A stretch of 64,000 bases of DNA. It comes from Corynebacterium occultum. Lineage in GTDB: Bacteria; Actinomycetota; Actinomycetes; Mycobacteriales; Mycobacteriaceae. Of the stretch, positions 11,413-19,443 are shown one piece after another (position 1 is the stretch's first letter; each line of letters opens with the position of its first letter). The DNA lies in the NCBI RefSeq assembly GCF_009734425.1, contig NZ_CP046455.1:372001-436000 (forward strand). Reading direction: 5' to 3'. A model generated the notes under the pieces. That model did not search any database and had not been told where the DNA came from. It was given only the letters and a program-made list of their open reading frames with translations. The position numbers and the translations under genes are program-made.

Positions 11413-13471
11413 CGTCTGGAGATCCTACCTGGGGTGAAAGCTGCGTGATCAACCACGAGTAGATCAGGGACTCCACCGCAGCCACCTGGGTGTTGTCCGC
11501 GGCTCCGGCGTGACCACCCTCAATGTTCTCGTGATAGACCACCGGCTGGGCGGCCCGGGCCAGTTCTCGGGCGAAGAGCCGGGCGTGGGCGGGGTGGACG
11601 CGGTCATCCCGGGTGGAGGTGGTCACCAGCGCCGGGGGGTACTCCCGCTCCGTGCGTGGGGAGACATTGTGCAGCGGGGAGTAGGACTCGATCACCGCAC
11701 GCTCCTCCGGGATCTCCGGGTCGCCGTACTCCGCCATCCAGCTCGCCCCGGCTGACCAGGTGTGATAGCGCAGCATATCGGTCAGGGGCACCTGGATGAC
11801 GGCCGCACCGAGCAGTTCCGGCATCCGGGTCAGTGCCGCGGAGGTGAGCAGCCCACCATTGGAACCACCCCGGACGGCCGTCAACTGCGGGGTGGTGTAA
11901 CCTCGGGCCTGGATGTCCTTGATCACGGCACGATGATCCTCGAAGACCTTCACCCGGTTGGTCTTCACCGCCTGGGAATGCCAGGTGGGGCCGAATTCAC
12001 CTCCGCCACGCAGGTTGGGGATCACCGTGAACCAGCCACGCTCCAACAGTGACAGTCCCTTCACCCCGGCATAACCGGGGGTCAGTGACACCTCGAAACC
12101 GCCATAACCACCCACCAGGGTGGGTCGGGGGGTGCCGTCGAAGACACCGGTGATGAAGTAGGGGACCTTCGTGCCATCAGCGGAGATCGCCCAGTGCTGG
12201 CGGGTCTCCAGGCCGGTGGCATCGAAGACCTGCGGGGCGCTGCGGACCGCCACCGGACGCAGCGAATCCGCCAGATCCAGGCGGTAGAGGGTGGCGGGTT
12301 CGGTGAAGGAGGAGGCACTGATCCAGATCTCATCCCCGTCCAGCGCGGCGGTGGCCACCACCGAGGCGGTGACCAGCTCGGGAAGCTCAATGCGGCGCTG
12401 CTCGCCCAGGGGATCCGCCAGCGACACCACCTTCAGCTGGGTGGAGACATTGTGCAGCAGGGTCAGGATCAGGTGGTTCTCGCTAAAGGCCAGGGACTGC
12501 AGCGCGGTGGCCTCATCCGGGGTGAACACCGCCGCCACCTCACGGCCGCCGTCGAGGAAACTCTCGAGCTCGATGACACCCAGCCCACCGGCCGGAATGC
12601 CGGCGAAATCACTGCGGGGCAGCAGGAAGAGCCACTGGCGGTGGGTGATGCTCTCACAGTCCTCCGGGACCTCAACCTCCCGCAGCTCAGCACCAACATC
12701 CCCGACCCAGGTGCGGGAGCGGTAGAAATCCAGGGCCCGGGACACCGTGACCCGCTCAAAACCGGGGGTGGGGTCCACATAGGCGCCCACCGCCACATCA
12801 GTGGCCTCACCCTGGGCCAGCAGGGGTGCGGCAGCCAGTTCAGTACCCCGGGACCAGCGACGCACCTCCACCGGATAACCAGAGGTGGTCAAGGAACCCG
12901 CACCGGTATCGGTACCCACCAACAGGGTGTCGAGGTCCAGCCAACTCAGATCGGACTTCGCTTCCGGCAGGGTGAAGGCATTGCCCTCGAGGAAAGTCCC
13001 GCTGTGCAGATCAAATTCGCGCACCACCACAGCATCCGCACCACCCCGGGACAACCGAACCAGGGCACGGTCATCCGCCGGGCGGCGCACCACCGCACCC
13101 TTCCACACCCAGTTCTCACCCTCCGCCGCGGCCAGCGCATCCAGGTCAATCAGCACCCGCCACTCCGGCTCCCCATTCAGGTAGGAAGCCAGATCGGTGG
13201 TGCGCCACAACCCCCGGCTGTGCTCGGCATCCCGCCAGAAGTTATAGAGCTGCTCCCCGCGCCGGGCGACGTAGGGGATGCGTTCATCATTGTCCAGGGC
13301 GGCGAGAATCTCTTCCTGCAGCTGGGCGCGCAGCGGATCGGCATCCACCATCGCCTCGGTCTGCGTGGACCAGGTGCGGGCCCAGTCCAGGGCGGCCTCG
13401 GAGTCGATGGGCAGCAGCAGATCCGGGTCAATCTCGCCGGGAAGGAAGTCGGGGGAGGGGGAATCAGTCAT
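11405..13471 (-). CDS. Prolyl oligopeptidase family (S9) serine peptidase
   Basis: 688 residues, the normal length for S9A enzymes: an N-terminal beta-propeller and a C-terminal alpha/beta-hydrolase domain. The Ser nucleophile is in GGSNGGLL; the Asp is in STRDDRVHP and the His in EGGHAGAADN, completing the triad. No signal peptide is seen, so it is probably cytoplasmic and cleaves short proline-containing peptides. It is the first gene of the six-gene minus-strand run and overlaps the M1 peptidase start by 8 bases; together they suggest peptide recycling, though the link to the glycosyltransferases downstream is unclear. Confidence 0.9.
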   Translation of the reverse strand: MTDSPSPDFLPGEIDPDLLLPIDSEAALDWARTWSTQTEAMVDADPLRAQLQEEILAALDNDERIPYVARRGEQLYNFWRDAEHSRGLWRTTDLASYLNGEPEWRVLIDLDALAAAEGENWVWKGAVVRRPADDRALVRLSRGGADAVVVREFDLHSGTFLEGNAFTLPEAKSDLSWLDLDTLLVGTDTGAGSLTTSGYPVEVRRWSRGTELAAAPLLAQGEATDVAVGAYVDPTPGFERVTVSRALDFYRSRTWVGDVGAELREVEVPEDCESITHRQWLFLLPRSDFAGIPAGGLGVIELESFLDGGREVAAVFTPDEATALQSLAFSENHLILTLLHNVSTQLKVVSLADPLGEQRRIELPELVTASVVATAALDGDEIWISASSFTEPATLYRLDLADSLRPVAVRSAPQVFDATGLETRQHWAISADGTKVPYFITGVFDGTPRPTLVGGYGGFEVSLTPGYAGVKGLSLLERGWFTVIPNLRGGGEFGPTWHSQAVKTNRVKVFEDHRAVIKDIQARGYTTPQLTAVRGGSNGGLLTSAALTRMPELLGAAVIQVPLTDMLRYHTWSAGASWMAEYGDPEIPEERAVIESYSPLHNVSPRTEREYPPALVTTSTRDDRVHPAHARLFARELARAAQPVVYHENIEGGHAGAADNTQVAAVESLIYSWLITQLSPQVGSPDDD

Positions 13472-13503
13472 AATGACCGCAGTCTACGTGGCCCACCGGG
13501 GAT

Positions 13504-13548
13504 GCTTATCGACGCCGCGGTTCCCCAAGGGGGAGGGCGTCGACAAGC
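13504..13548. terminator. Gene-end hairpin of the GCTTATCGACGCC type
   Basis: Arms GCTTATCGACGCC (13504-13516) and GGCGTCGACAAGC (13536-13548), one wobble pair, with an inner CCCC/GGGG block. It begins directly after the mycolyltransferase stop on the minus strand and is read as its terminator. Related hairpins occur at other gene ends in the window. Confidence 0.65.
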
Positions 13549-13550
13549 GC

Positions 13551-14657
13551 TCAGGAGAGGTTGAGGGCGCGGGCGAAGGTCGGCCAGGAGTCCCAGAGAT
13601 CCTGCTGCCAATAACCCCAGGAGTGGGTGCCGGTGGGGCGGAAACTGAAGGTGGCGGGAATGTCCTCGGCGGCCAGTGCGGTGGCCAGGTCATGGGTGCA
13701 GGTGTTGGTGACCGCCTCGATCGCACCCCCGACCACGATGGTCTCCGCCATGGCGGCGGACACCTGGATCTGGTTGAATTCCTGCAGCCGGGGGCTGGAG
13801 GGCAGATCCCACTTCCCGGCCAGACCGGAGCCATTGGAAACATAGATTTCTGTGCCGCGCAGCTCAGCGGCGTTGATCAGGGCGTCATTGTAGTGCCAGT
13901 TGGCGGTGCCCCGGGGGCCCCAGACCTGCTCGGGGCTCGTGCCGGCCCGGTCGAGGGTGGTCTGCATTGCCAGATAACCCACCGGGTTGGATGTTGCGGC
14001 ACACCCCGAGAAAGAACCCACCGCCGCATAGAACCCAGGATTGTGCTGGGCCAGCAGGAGGGAAGAAGTGGCCGACATGGACATACCGGTGATGGCACGG
14101 TCATTATTGGCCTGCAGGTGGGACTCGATGGGGACGGGCAGCTCCCTGGTCAGGAAAGTTTCCCAGCGCTGCTTGCCACCCAGGCCGGGATGTTCCGTGA
14201 CCCAGTCCGTGTAGTAGGAGAAGGCACCCTCCATGGGGATGACCACATTGACGTTCTTGTCCAGGAAGAAGTCGAGGATGTCGGTCTGTTGGATCCAGTT
14301 CGCCCCGCCCTCGCCACCGTCGGCACCATTGAGCATGTACATGGTCGGGGCACCGGGCTGTTCCGCGCGGATCACCGCCAGCGATATCTCCCGACCATCC
14401 ATGGCGGGCGAGGTGGCGATCAGTTCCTCGATCCGGCCGGAGGTGTCGGCGTGGAGCTGGTGCCGCCATTCCGGGGAGTCCGCGGTTACCGGGGCGGTTT
14501 CCGGGTAGATCTCCGAAACCGGGGCCCCGGCCGCCAGATCCGCCGGGGTCGGCTCACCCATGGTTCCGGCGCCGGCGAGGGGCATGCCCCCGGCAGCTGC
14601 GGTGACGCAGATGCTGAGGACGGCAAGTGGGGCGGCCAGGCGGTGCAGAAATTTCAT
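13551..14657 (-). CDS. Secreted mycolyltransferase (antigen 85/Cmt family)
   Basis: 368 residues with an N-terminal signal peptide (basic MKFLHR, hydrophobic core, Ala/Gly-rich cleavage region near residues 25-32). The alpha/beta-hydrolase nucleophile is in GMSMSATSS, aligning with the GLSMAGSS elbow of antigen 85, and the C-terminal His is in GTHSWGYW. It should transfer corynomycolic acid between trehalose monocorynomycolate molecules or onto arabinogalactan or proteins, in the cell envelope. It lacks any LGFP-repeat C-terminal extension, so it is a short form like Cmt1. A ribosome-binding AGGAAG lies 10 bases before the ATG. Which acceptor it prefers cannot be told. Confidence 0.87.
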   Translation of the reverse strand: MKFLHRLAAPLAVLSICVTAAAGGMPLAGAGTMGEPTPADLAAGAPVSEIYPETAPVTADSPEWRHQLHADTSGRIEELIATSPAMDGREISLAVIRAEQPGAPTMYMLNGADGGEGGANWIQQTDILDFFLDKNVNVVIPMEGAFSYYTDWVTEHPGLGGKQRWETFLTRELPVPIESHLQANNDRAITGMSMSATSSLLLAQHNPGFYAAVGSFSGCAATSNPVGYLAMQTTLDRAGTSPEQVWGPRGTANWHYNDALINAAELRGTEIYVSNGSGLAGKWDLPSSPRLQEFNQIQVSAAMAETIVVGGAIEAVTNTCTHDLATALAAEDIPATFSFRPTGTHSWGYWQQDLWDSWPTFARALNLS

Positions 14658-14843
14658 GGGGGATTCGCTTCCTCATTGGGGGGGTGCGGAGCCGGATAGC
14701 GGGTGACGCTGAGATGCTATCAGCGGATGGTGAAGTGGGCCGGGGGCACTTTCCCGGGCCGGTGTGTGACCTGCCCCCTGCGCCGGGGGTTTTCAGGGAC
14801 TGCGGTGATGGTGGTTTCCATGTTAGGTATGTAGGGGCTGTGC

Positions 14844-14849
14844 CATAAT
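14844..14849 (+). promoter_or_regulatory. Possible -10 box for the small ORF at 14981
   Basis: CATAAT at 14844-14849, about 130 bases before the small ORF. The -35 region is poor (TGTTAG at 14821-14826, 17-base spacer), so this is only a candidate promoter. Confidence 0.25.
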
Positions 14850-14980
14850 GGCTTGTACTCAGCTGGGGCGTAACACTTTGTTGAAGAGTGTCGCTTTAAT
14901 ATCTGGGGCCCTGCAGCGATGCCTCGGTGGCGGGAGTGGGGCTCCGAAGAAACCACGACAGAATCGAAGGAAGTCTCCCT

Positions 14981-15094
14981 ATGCATCCCATTGTCGAGCA
15001 GGTACTCCTGTTCATCAACACCCACCTGGGCAACCTCATCCACCTGGGTTCCTCCGGTTCCTCCAACCTGAGCTACACCCTGGGTATGTTCTGA
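14981..15094 (+). CDS. 37-residue small ORF, possible envelope peptide
   Basis: ATG at 14981 follows GAAGGAAG with good spacing, and the frame closes with TGA at 15092-15094. The peptide begins MHPIVEQVLLFINTHLGNLI, a predicted amphipathic helix, and continues with a Ser/Gly patch (GSSGSSN) and a hydrophobic end. There is no signal peptide. Size, lack of a signal and helical nature recall the corynebacterial porin peptides PorA and PorH, which are O-mycoloylated on Ser; a mycolyltransferase gene lies divergently upstream. That resemblance is only of kind, not of recognised sequence. A hairpin at 15112-15150 ends its transcript before lpd. Alternatively it is a leader peptide. Confidence 0.5.
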   Translation: MHPIVEQVLLFINTHLGNLIHLGSSGSSNLSYTLGMF

Positions 15095-15111
15095 TACGAC
15101 CTGTCGTTGCC

Positions 15112-15150
15112 CGAACCCCGCTCCGCGTACCACACCCGGAACGGGGTTCG
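15112..15150 (+). terminator. Hairpin between the small ORF and lpd
   Basis: CGAACCCCG (15112-15120) pairs with CGGGGTTCG (15142-15150), with an inner TCCG/CGGA extension. The T-run after it is weak. It lies 17 bases after the small ORF stop. Confidence 0.55.
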
Positions 15151-15263
15151 CTGCTTTCCGGGGGTGTCCACTTTTCCCTCGTTGTGGGCCCGGGGGTCCC
15201 GAAAGTGCAGAACCTGAGGGGCCATCAATTGCACGTTTCTACGACAATGCGGCATTGATTACG

Positions 15264-15269
15264 TATCCT
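15264..15269 (+). promoter_or_regulatory. Predicted -10 box of lpd
   Basis: TATCCT ends 7 bases before the GTG start of lpd, with no ribosome-binding site between them. This spacing predicts a transcript that starts at the start codon itself. Confidence 0.45.
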
Positions 15270-15276
15270 TGTAAAC

Positions 15277-16686
15277 GTGAGTGAACATTATGATGTAGTA
15301 GTCCTCGGCGCGGGCCCCGGTGGTTACGTTGCCGCAATTCGTGCGTCCCAGCTTGGCAAGAAGGTCGCAGTCGTGGAGAAGCAGTATTGGGGTGGCGTCT
15401 GCCTCAATGTCGGCTGTATCCCCTCCAAGGCTCTCCTGAAGAACGCCGAGGTGGCACACACCTTCAACCATGAAGCGAAGACCTTCGGCATCTCCGGTGA
15501 GGTTTCCTTTGATTTCGGGGTCGCCCACGGGCGTTCCCGCAAGGTGTCTGACAGCATCGTCAAGGGCGTCCATTACCTGATGAAGAAGAACAACATCACC
15601 GAGATCAACGGCCTGGGCACTTTCAAGGATGCCAAGACCATCGAGATCAGTGATGGCAAGGATGAGGGCAAGTCCCTCACCTTCGACGATGTCATCATCG
15701 CCACCGGCTCCGTCGTCCGCACCCTCCCGGGTGTGGAGCTCTCCGAGAACGTTGTCTCCTATGAGGAGCAGATCCTCAACAGTGAGCTGCCGAAGAAAAT
15801 GGTCATCGTCGGTGGCGGCGCCATCGGCATGGAATTCGCTTATGTGCTGGCTAACTATGGCGTGGAACTGACCCTCGTCGAGTTCATGGACCGCGTCCTG
15901 CCGAATGAGGACATCGAGGTCTCCAAGGTCATCGCCCGGGAGTACAAGAAGCTGGGCATCAAGCTGCTGACCGGCTACAAGACCACCGCCGTCCGCGACA
16001 AGGGCGATGTCGTCGAGGTGGATGTCGAGTCCAAGGACGGCAAGAAGTCTGAGACCCTCAACGTCGACCGCGTGCTGGTCTCCGTCGGCTTCGCACCGCG
16101 GGTCGAGGGCTTCGGCCTGGAGAACACCGGTGTCAAGCTCACCGAGCGTGGCGCCATCGACATCGACGAGCGCATGCGCACCAACGTCGAGGGCATCTAC
16201 GCGATCGGTGACGTCACCGCCAAGCTGCAGCTGGCACACGTCGCCGAGGCACAGGGTGTCGTCGCCGCCGAGACCATCGCTGATGAAGAGACCCAGGAAC
16301 TGGGCGACTACATGATGATGCCGCGTGCCACCTTCTGTAACCCGCAGGTCGCATCCTTCGGTTACACCGAGGAGCAGGCCCGCGAGAAGTTCGCGGACCG
16401 CGAGATCAAGGTCACCAGTTTCCCCTTCACCGCCAACGGTAAGGCAGCCGGACTGGCCGAGACCGCCGGTTTCGCCAAGGTCGTCGCGGATGCCGAGTTC
16501 GGTGAGATCCTGGGTGCCCACCTGGTCGGTGCCAACGTCTCCGAGATGCTCGCCGAGTTGACCCTGGCAGAGCGTTTCGACCTGACCGCAACCGAGATCA
16601 GCCGTAACGTGCACATCCACCCGACCATGTCCGAGGCCATCAAGGAAGCCGCTCACGGCATTGAAGGCCACATGATCAACCTCTAG
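15277..16686 (+). CDS. lpd: Dihydrolipoamide dehydrogenase (E3)
   Basis: 469-residue flavoprotein disulfide reductase. FAD motif [10 protein letters not shown] starts at residue 11; the redox-active disulfide is Cys42/Cys47 in [12 protein letters not shown]; a second Rossmann motif is [10 protein letters not shown]; the C-terminal His-Glu pair is in HIHPTMSE. It reoxidises lipoyl groups of the pyruvate/2-oxoglutarate dehydrogenase complexes and transfers electrons to NAD, in the cytoplasm. The start is GTG at 15277; no ribosome-binding site is seen and a -10 box lies 7 bases upstream. As in C. glutamicum it stands alone near ramB and is not clustered with E1 or E2. Confidence 0.96.
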   Translation: MSEHYDVVVLGAGPGGYVAAIRASQLGKKVAVVEKQYWGGVCLNVGCIPSKALLKNAEVAHTFNHEAKTFGISGEVSFDFGVAHGRSRKVSDSIVKGVHYLMKKNNITEINGLGTFKDAKTIEISDGKDEGKSLTFDDVIIATGSVVRTLPGVELSENVVSYEEQILNSELPKKMVIVGGGAIGMEFAYVLANYGVELTLVEFMDRVLPNEDIEVSKVIAREYKKLGIKLLTGYKTTAVRDKGDVVEVDVESKDGKKSETLNVDRVLVSVGFAPRVEGFGLENTGVKLTERGAIDIDERMRTNVEGIYAIGDVTAKLQLAHVAEAQGVVAAETIADEETQELGDYMMMPRATFCNPQVASFGYTEEQAREKFADREIKVTSFPFTANGKAAGLAETAGFAKVVADAEFGEILGAHLVGANVSEMLAELTLAERFDLTATEISRNVHIHPTMSEAIKEAAHGIEGHMINL

Positions 16687-16720
16687 ACTGAATCATTTTC
16701 GCGGTGAAGTGACACCGCAA

Positions 16721-16762
16721 CCGGGGACCCCACCACTGCTTTTGCAGTGGTGGGGTCCCCGG
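16721..16762 (+). terminator. Strong terminator of lpd
   Basis: Perfect 19-bp stem (16721-16739 with 16744-16762) and TTTT loop, 34 bases after the lpd stop, followed by GTGTTTTCC. It separates lpd from the convergent ramB. Confidence 0.85.
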
Positions 16763-16835
16763 TGTTTTCCCCGCCGGGCACCATCCGGTGAACCCCTGCC
16801 GGAGCGGAGGGGGTGCGTCGATAAGCGAAAAGGGT

Positions 16836-18263
16836 TTAGTAGGGGGCGACGGTGGAGGAGTGGGCGTCGATGACCACCGGCTCATGCACCTGCGGGAAAG
16901 CGCGCTGGGCGCAGTTCTTGCGGGAGCACACCCGACAACCAGCACCGATGGGGGTGGCCTGGGACATGTCGGTGAGGTCGAAACCCCTGGCGTAGACGGT
17001 GCGGTCCGCATGGCGGGCCTCGCAGCCCAGGCCGATGGAGAAGAGCTTGCCGGATTCCCCGAAACGGCCCTGGTGGTGCTGGACGGTGCGCGCCACCCAG
17101 AGGTAGTTGCGGCCATCGGGCATCTGAGCGAACTGGCGGACGATGCTGCCCGGGTTACTGAAGGTCTCGTAGATGGCCCAGAGCGGGCAGGTGCCGCCGG
17201 AGCTGGTGAAGTGCAGACCGGTGGCGGACTGCCGCTTGGACATGTTGCCGGCCCGGTCCACCCGGACAAAGGTGAAGGGGATGCCACGCAGGTTGGGGCG
17301 CTGCAGGGTGGACAGTCGGCTGGCCACGGTCTCATAACCCACGCCGAACATCTGGCAGAGGAACTCCACGTCATAACCCGATTTCTCGGCCTCGGCGTGG
17401 AAGGTGCGGTAGGGCAGCATCACGGCCGCCGCGAAGTAACTGGCCACGCCACGCAGGGCGAGCTGCTCGGAGGCCTCGGAGGTGAAGTTACCGCTGGCGA
17501 CCAGGGACTCCAGGATGGGGTTGCACTCCAGGTAGGCCAGTTCCTGCGCCATGCGGAAGGCCCGCTGACCGGGGGAGAGCTGGGAGTCGAGCCAGAGTTC
17601 CCGGGTGGCGGGGTCATAGCGGTGGAGGGTGCCCTCATTGCTGGTGCGGGTGCTCACCTGGACCCCATGTTCGACCTGGAGGCGGCGGGAGAGAGCGTCC
17701 TCGGTGGCGCGGACGTCGAAAAGCGTGACGTTGAGCTGACGGGAGATGTCCTCGGCGCGCAGGTCGAGTTCATCGAGGTAGTTCTTGCGGGCATAGAAGA
17801 AGTCGCGCACCTCCTCATGGGGCATGGACAGTGCCTGGGAGGCGAGTTTGCCGTCGGAGGGGTCGGAGGAACGACGGGTGTCGGTGGCGATGGAGAGTTT
17901 GTCGCGGACATTGCTATAACGGCGGTGCATGTCAACCAGGGTGCGGGCGATCACCGGGTGGTTGTACACCAGCTCGGAGAGCTCCTGGAGTTCCACGGGG
18001 GACTGGTTGATCTCCTGGTCGGTGATCACGTCCTGGATCTCAGCCAGGAGGCGGGAGTCATCGTCCCGGGAGAAGAAGGTTGCGTCGACACCGAAAGCTT
18101 CGGTGATGCGGAGTAGAACGGGAACCGTCAGAGGACGGACATCGTGTTCAATCTGGTTCACATAACTTGCAGAGAGACCGAGGGTCGCAGCCAGTGACGC
18201 CTGGCTGAGATCCCGCTCCCGACGCAGCTGACGCAGACGTGAACCTACATAAGTCTTAGCCAT
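16836..18263 (-). CDS. ramB: RamB, transcriptional regulator of acetate/central metabolism genes
   Basis: 475 residues: an N-terminal XRE-type helix-turn-helix (about 9-60, with [22 protein letters not shown]), a middle IrrE/DUF955-like region, and a C-terminal ScfR/DUF2083 domain with a Cys cluster (CRVCSRKNC). In C. glutamicum RamB represses aceA, aceB, pta-ack and its own gene and affects sdh. It is divergent from sdhCAB, sharing a 405-bp control region. The predicted -10 (TATTGT on the minus strand, 18275-18270) is 6 bases before the ATG, implying a leaderless transcript, and a CRP/GlxR-type palindrome lies just upstream of that box. Confidence 0.93.
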   Translation of the reverse strand: MAKTYVGSRLRQLRRERDLSQASLAATLGLSASYVNQIEHDVRPLTVPVLLRITEAFGVDATFFSRDDDSRLLAEIQDVITDQEINQSPVELQELSELVYNHPVIARTLVDMHRRYSNVRDKLSIATDTRRSSDPSDGKLASQALSMPHEEVRDFFYARKNYLDELDLRAEDISRQLNVTLFDVRATEDALSRRLQVEHGVQVSTRTSNEGTLHRYDPATRELWLDSQLSPGQRAFRMAQELAYLECNPILESLVASGNFTSEASEQLALRGVASYFAAAVMLPYRTFHAEAEKSGYDVEFLCQMFGVGYETVASRLSTLQRPNLRGIPFTFVRVDRAGNMSKRQSATGLHFTSSGGTCPLWAIYETFSNPGSIVRQFAQMPDGRNYLWVARTVQHHQGRFGESGKLFSIGLGCEARHADRTVYARGFDLTDMSQATPIGAGCRVCSRKNCAQRAFPQVHEPVVIDAHSSTVAPY

Positions 18264-18276
18264 GCGCCAACAATAC

Positions 18277-18292
18277 CGTGATGACGATCACG
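18277..18292. promoter_or_regulatory. CRP/GlxR-type operator next to the ramB -10 box
   Basis: CGTGATGACGATCACG is a full palindrome of GTGA-N6-TCAC, the GlxR consensus core. It sits one base upstream of the ramB -10 box, in the -35/-10 spacer, where binding should block transcription. Confidence 0.7.
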
Positions 18293-18445
18293 ACTGCACA
18301 TATTTAACAAAAAACTTCCGCAAAATTAGCAGACTGTGACTATTGGGTGGGCAAAAGTAGGGCAGCTGAACAGATGGGGCAAGGGGGAGTCTCATCCAAA
18401 TGGTTGATCCCTTTTAGGGTGGCTTTGGCACTTTGTACCGGGCCT

Positions 18446-18461
18446 CGTGATCAACCTCACA
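18446..18461. promoter_or_regulatory. CRP/GlxR-type operator upstream of sdhC
   Basis: CGTGATCAACCTCACA has the GTGA-N6-TCAC core. It lies about 75 bases before the predicted sdh -35 box. GlxR control of sdhCAB is known in C. glutamicum. Confidence 0.65.
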
Positions 18462-18536
18462 GTAGCCGCAGGAACTCCTACCACGGGATTCGCCGAAACC
18501 GCGTGACGTGTACTTGCTTCCCTGAAATACTTCAAA

Positions 18537-18566
18537 TTGAGAGGTAAGGCTGGCCTAAATTATACC
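18537..18566 (+). promoter_or_regulatory. sdhCAB promoter with overlapping DtxR-like box
   Basis: -35 TTGAGA (18537-18542) and -10 TATACC (18561-18566) with an 18-base spacer. The stretch 18541-18558, GAGGTAAGGCTGGCCTAA, matches 14 of 18 bases of the DtxR consensus ending GGCTAACCTAA. The box fills the spacer, which predicts iron-dependent repression if DtxR binds. Confidence 0.5.
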
Positions 18567-18668
18567 CGAAAGGGGGCATTTCCCGGTATGGTCACGCTCA
18601 CCTGAGGGGGTTATAAGTAGTTCAAAGTTCATGGAAGGACGTAAGGTAATCCCGACACTGGAGGTGCC

Positions 18669-19427
18669 ATGACTGTTACGAATGCAGACCGTGACGCAAT
18701 CGCTCACGGCAAGATTACTGAAAAGCCGCTGCGTGAGCGGCCGAAATACCCGACCTGGGCGCTGAAGCTGACGATGGCCGTCACCGGCCTGCTCTTCGGC
18801 TTTTATGTTCTTGTCCACATGGTGGGAAACATGAAGGTTTTCATGTCCCCCTACGCGGACGGCTCTCACCCACTGAATACCTACGGTGAGTGGTTGCGCA
18901 CCATGGGTGACCCCATTCTTCCTCGTGAGGGATTCCTGTGGCTCTTCCGCATCGTCCTGCTGGTCGCTGTGGTGCTCCACGTTTATGGTGCCTTCGCGCT
19001 GAATAAGCGGGCCAGCGAATCTCGCGGCAAGTTCCGTCGCACCAACCTGGTTGGTGGCCTGAACTCCTTCTCTACCCGCACCATGCTGATCACCGGCATC
19101 ATCCTGCTGGCCTTCATCATCTTCCACATCCTGGACCTGACCATGGGTGTGACCCCGGCTGCGGCCGAGGTCTTCCAGCACGGTGAGATCTACGCCAACC
19201 TGATCGCCAGCTTCTCCCGCTGGTGGGTTGCCGCCTTCTACATCATCGCCATGGTGGTTCTCTTCTTCCACCTCTCCCACGGCATCTGGCTCGCAGTGAG
19301 CGACCTGGGCATCGTGGGTAAGCGTTGGCGGGCAATCCTCCTGTTCGTGGCTTACCTGGTTCCCGCGGTCGTCATGATCGGCAACATCTCTATCCCGCTG
19401 TCCGTCGCCTTCGGCTGGATCGGTTAA
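18669..19427 (+). CDS. sdhC: Succinate dehydrogenase cytochrome b subunit
   Basis: 252 residues with five hydrophobic segments and several His in or near them (LVHMVGN, VLHVYGA, FHILDL, FFHLSHG), matching the single-subunit di-haem cytochrome b of the B-type (Bacillus-like) enzyme. It anchors SdhAB to the membrane and passes electrons to menaquinone. GGAGG at 18660-18664 marks the ATG at 18669. It is the first gene of sdhCAB; sdhA begins 16 bases later. No sdhD is present, as expected for this type. Confidence 0.94.
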   Translation: MTVTNADRDAIAHGKITEKPLRERPKYPTWALKLTMAVTGLLFGFYVLVHMVGNMKVFMSPYADGSHPLNTYGEWLRTMGDPILPREGFLWLFRIVLLVAVVLHVYGAFALNKRASESRGKFRRTNLVGGLNSFSTRTMLITGIILLAFIIFHILDLTMGVTPAAAEVFQHGEIYANLIASFSRWWVAAFYIIAMVVLFFHLSHGIWLAVSDLGIVGKRWRAILLFVAYLVPAVVMIGNISIPLSVAFGWIG

Positions 19428-19443
19428 AGGGGAAAAGGAAAAA

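Larger units (their letters stand above)
18264..18668. other. ramB-sdhCAB divergent control region
   Basis: 405 bases without a gene. It holds two CRP/GlxR-type palindromes, a DtxR-like box on the sdh promoter, a possible RamB site (18309-18325, A-rich then ACTTCCGCAAAA) and two G runs separated by three bases (TGGGG...GGGGG, about 18374-18387) resembling RamA targets. The last two are weak. Confidence 0.6.

Noticed and set aside
18374..18387. RamA binding site made of two G runs
   Set aside because: The consensus is short and degenerate in a GC-rich genome; kept only as a remark in the control-region entry.
18347..18547. 66-codon ORF in the ramB-sdhC control region
   Set aside because: No ribosome-binding site or recognisable sequence, and it overlaps regulatory sites.
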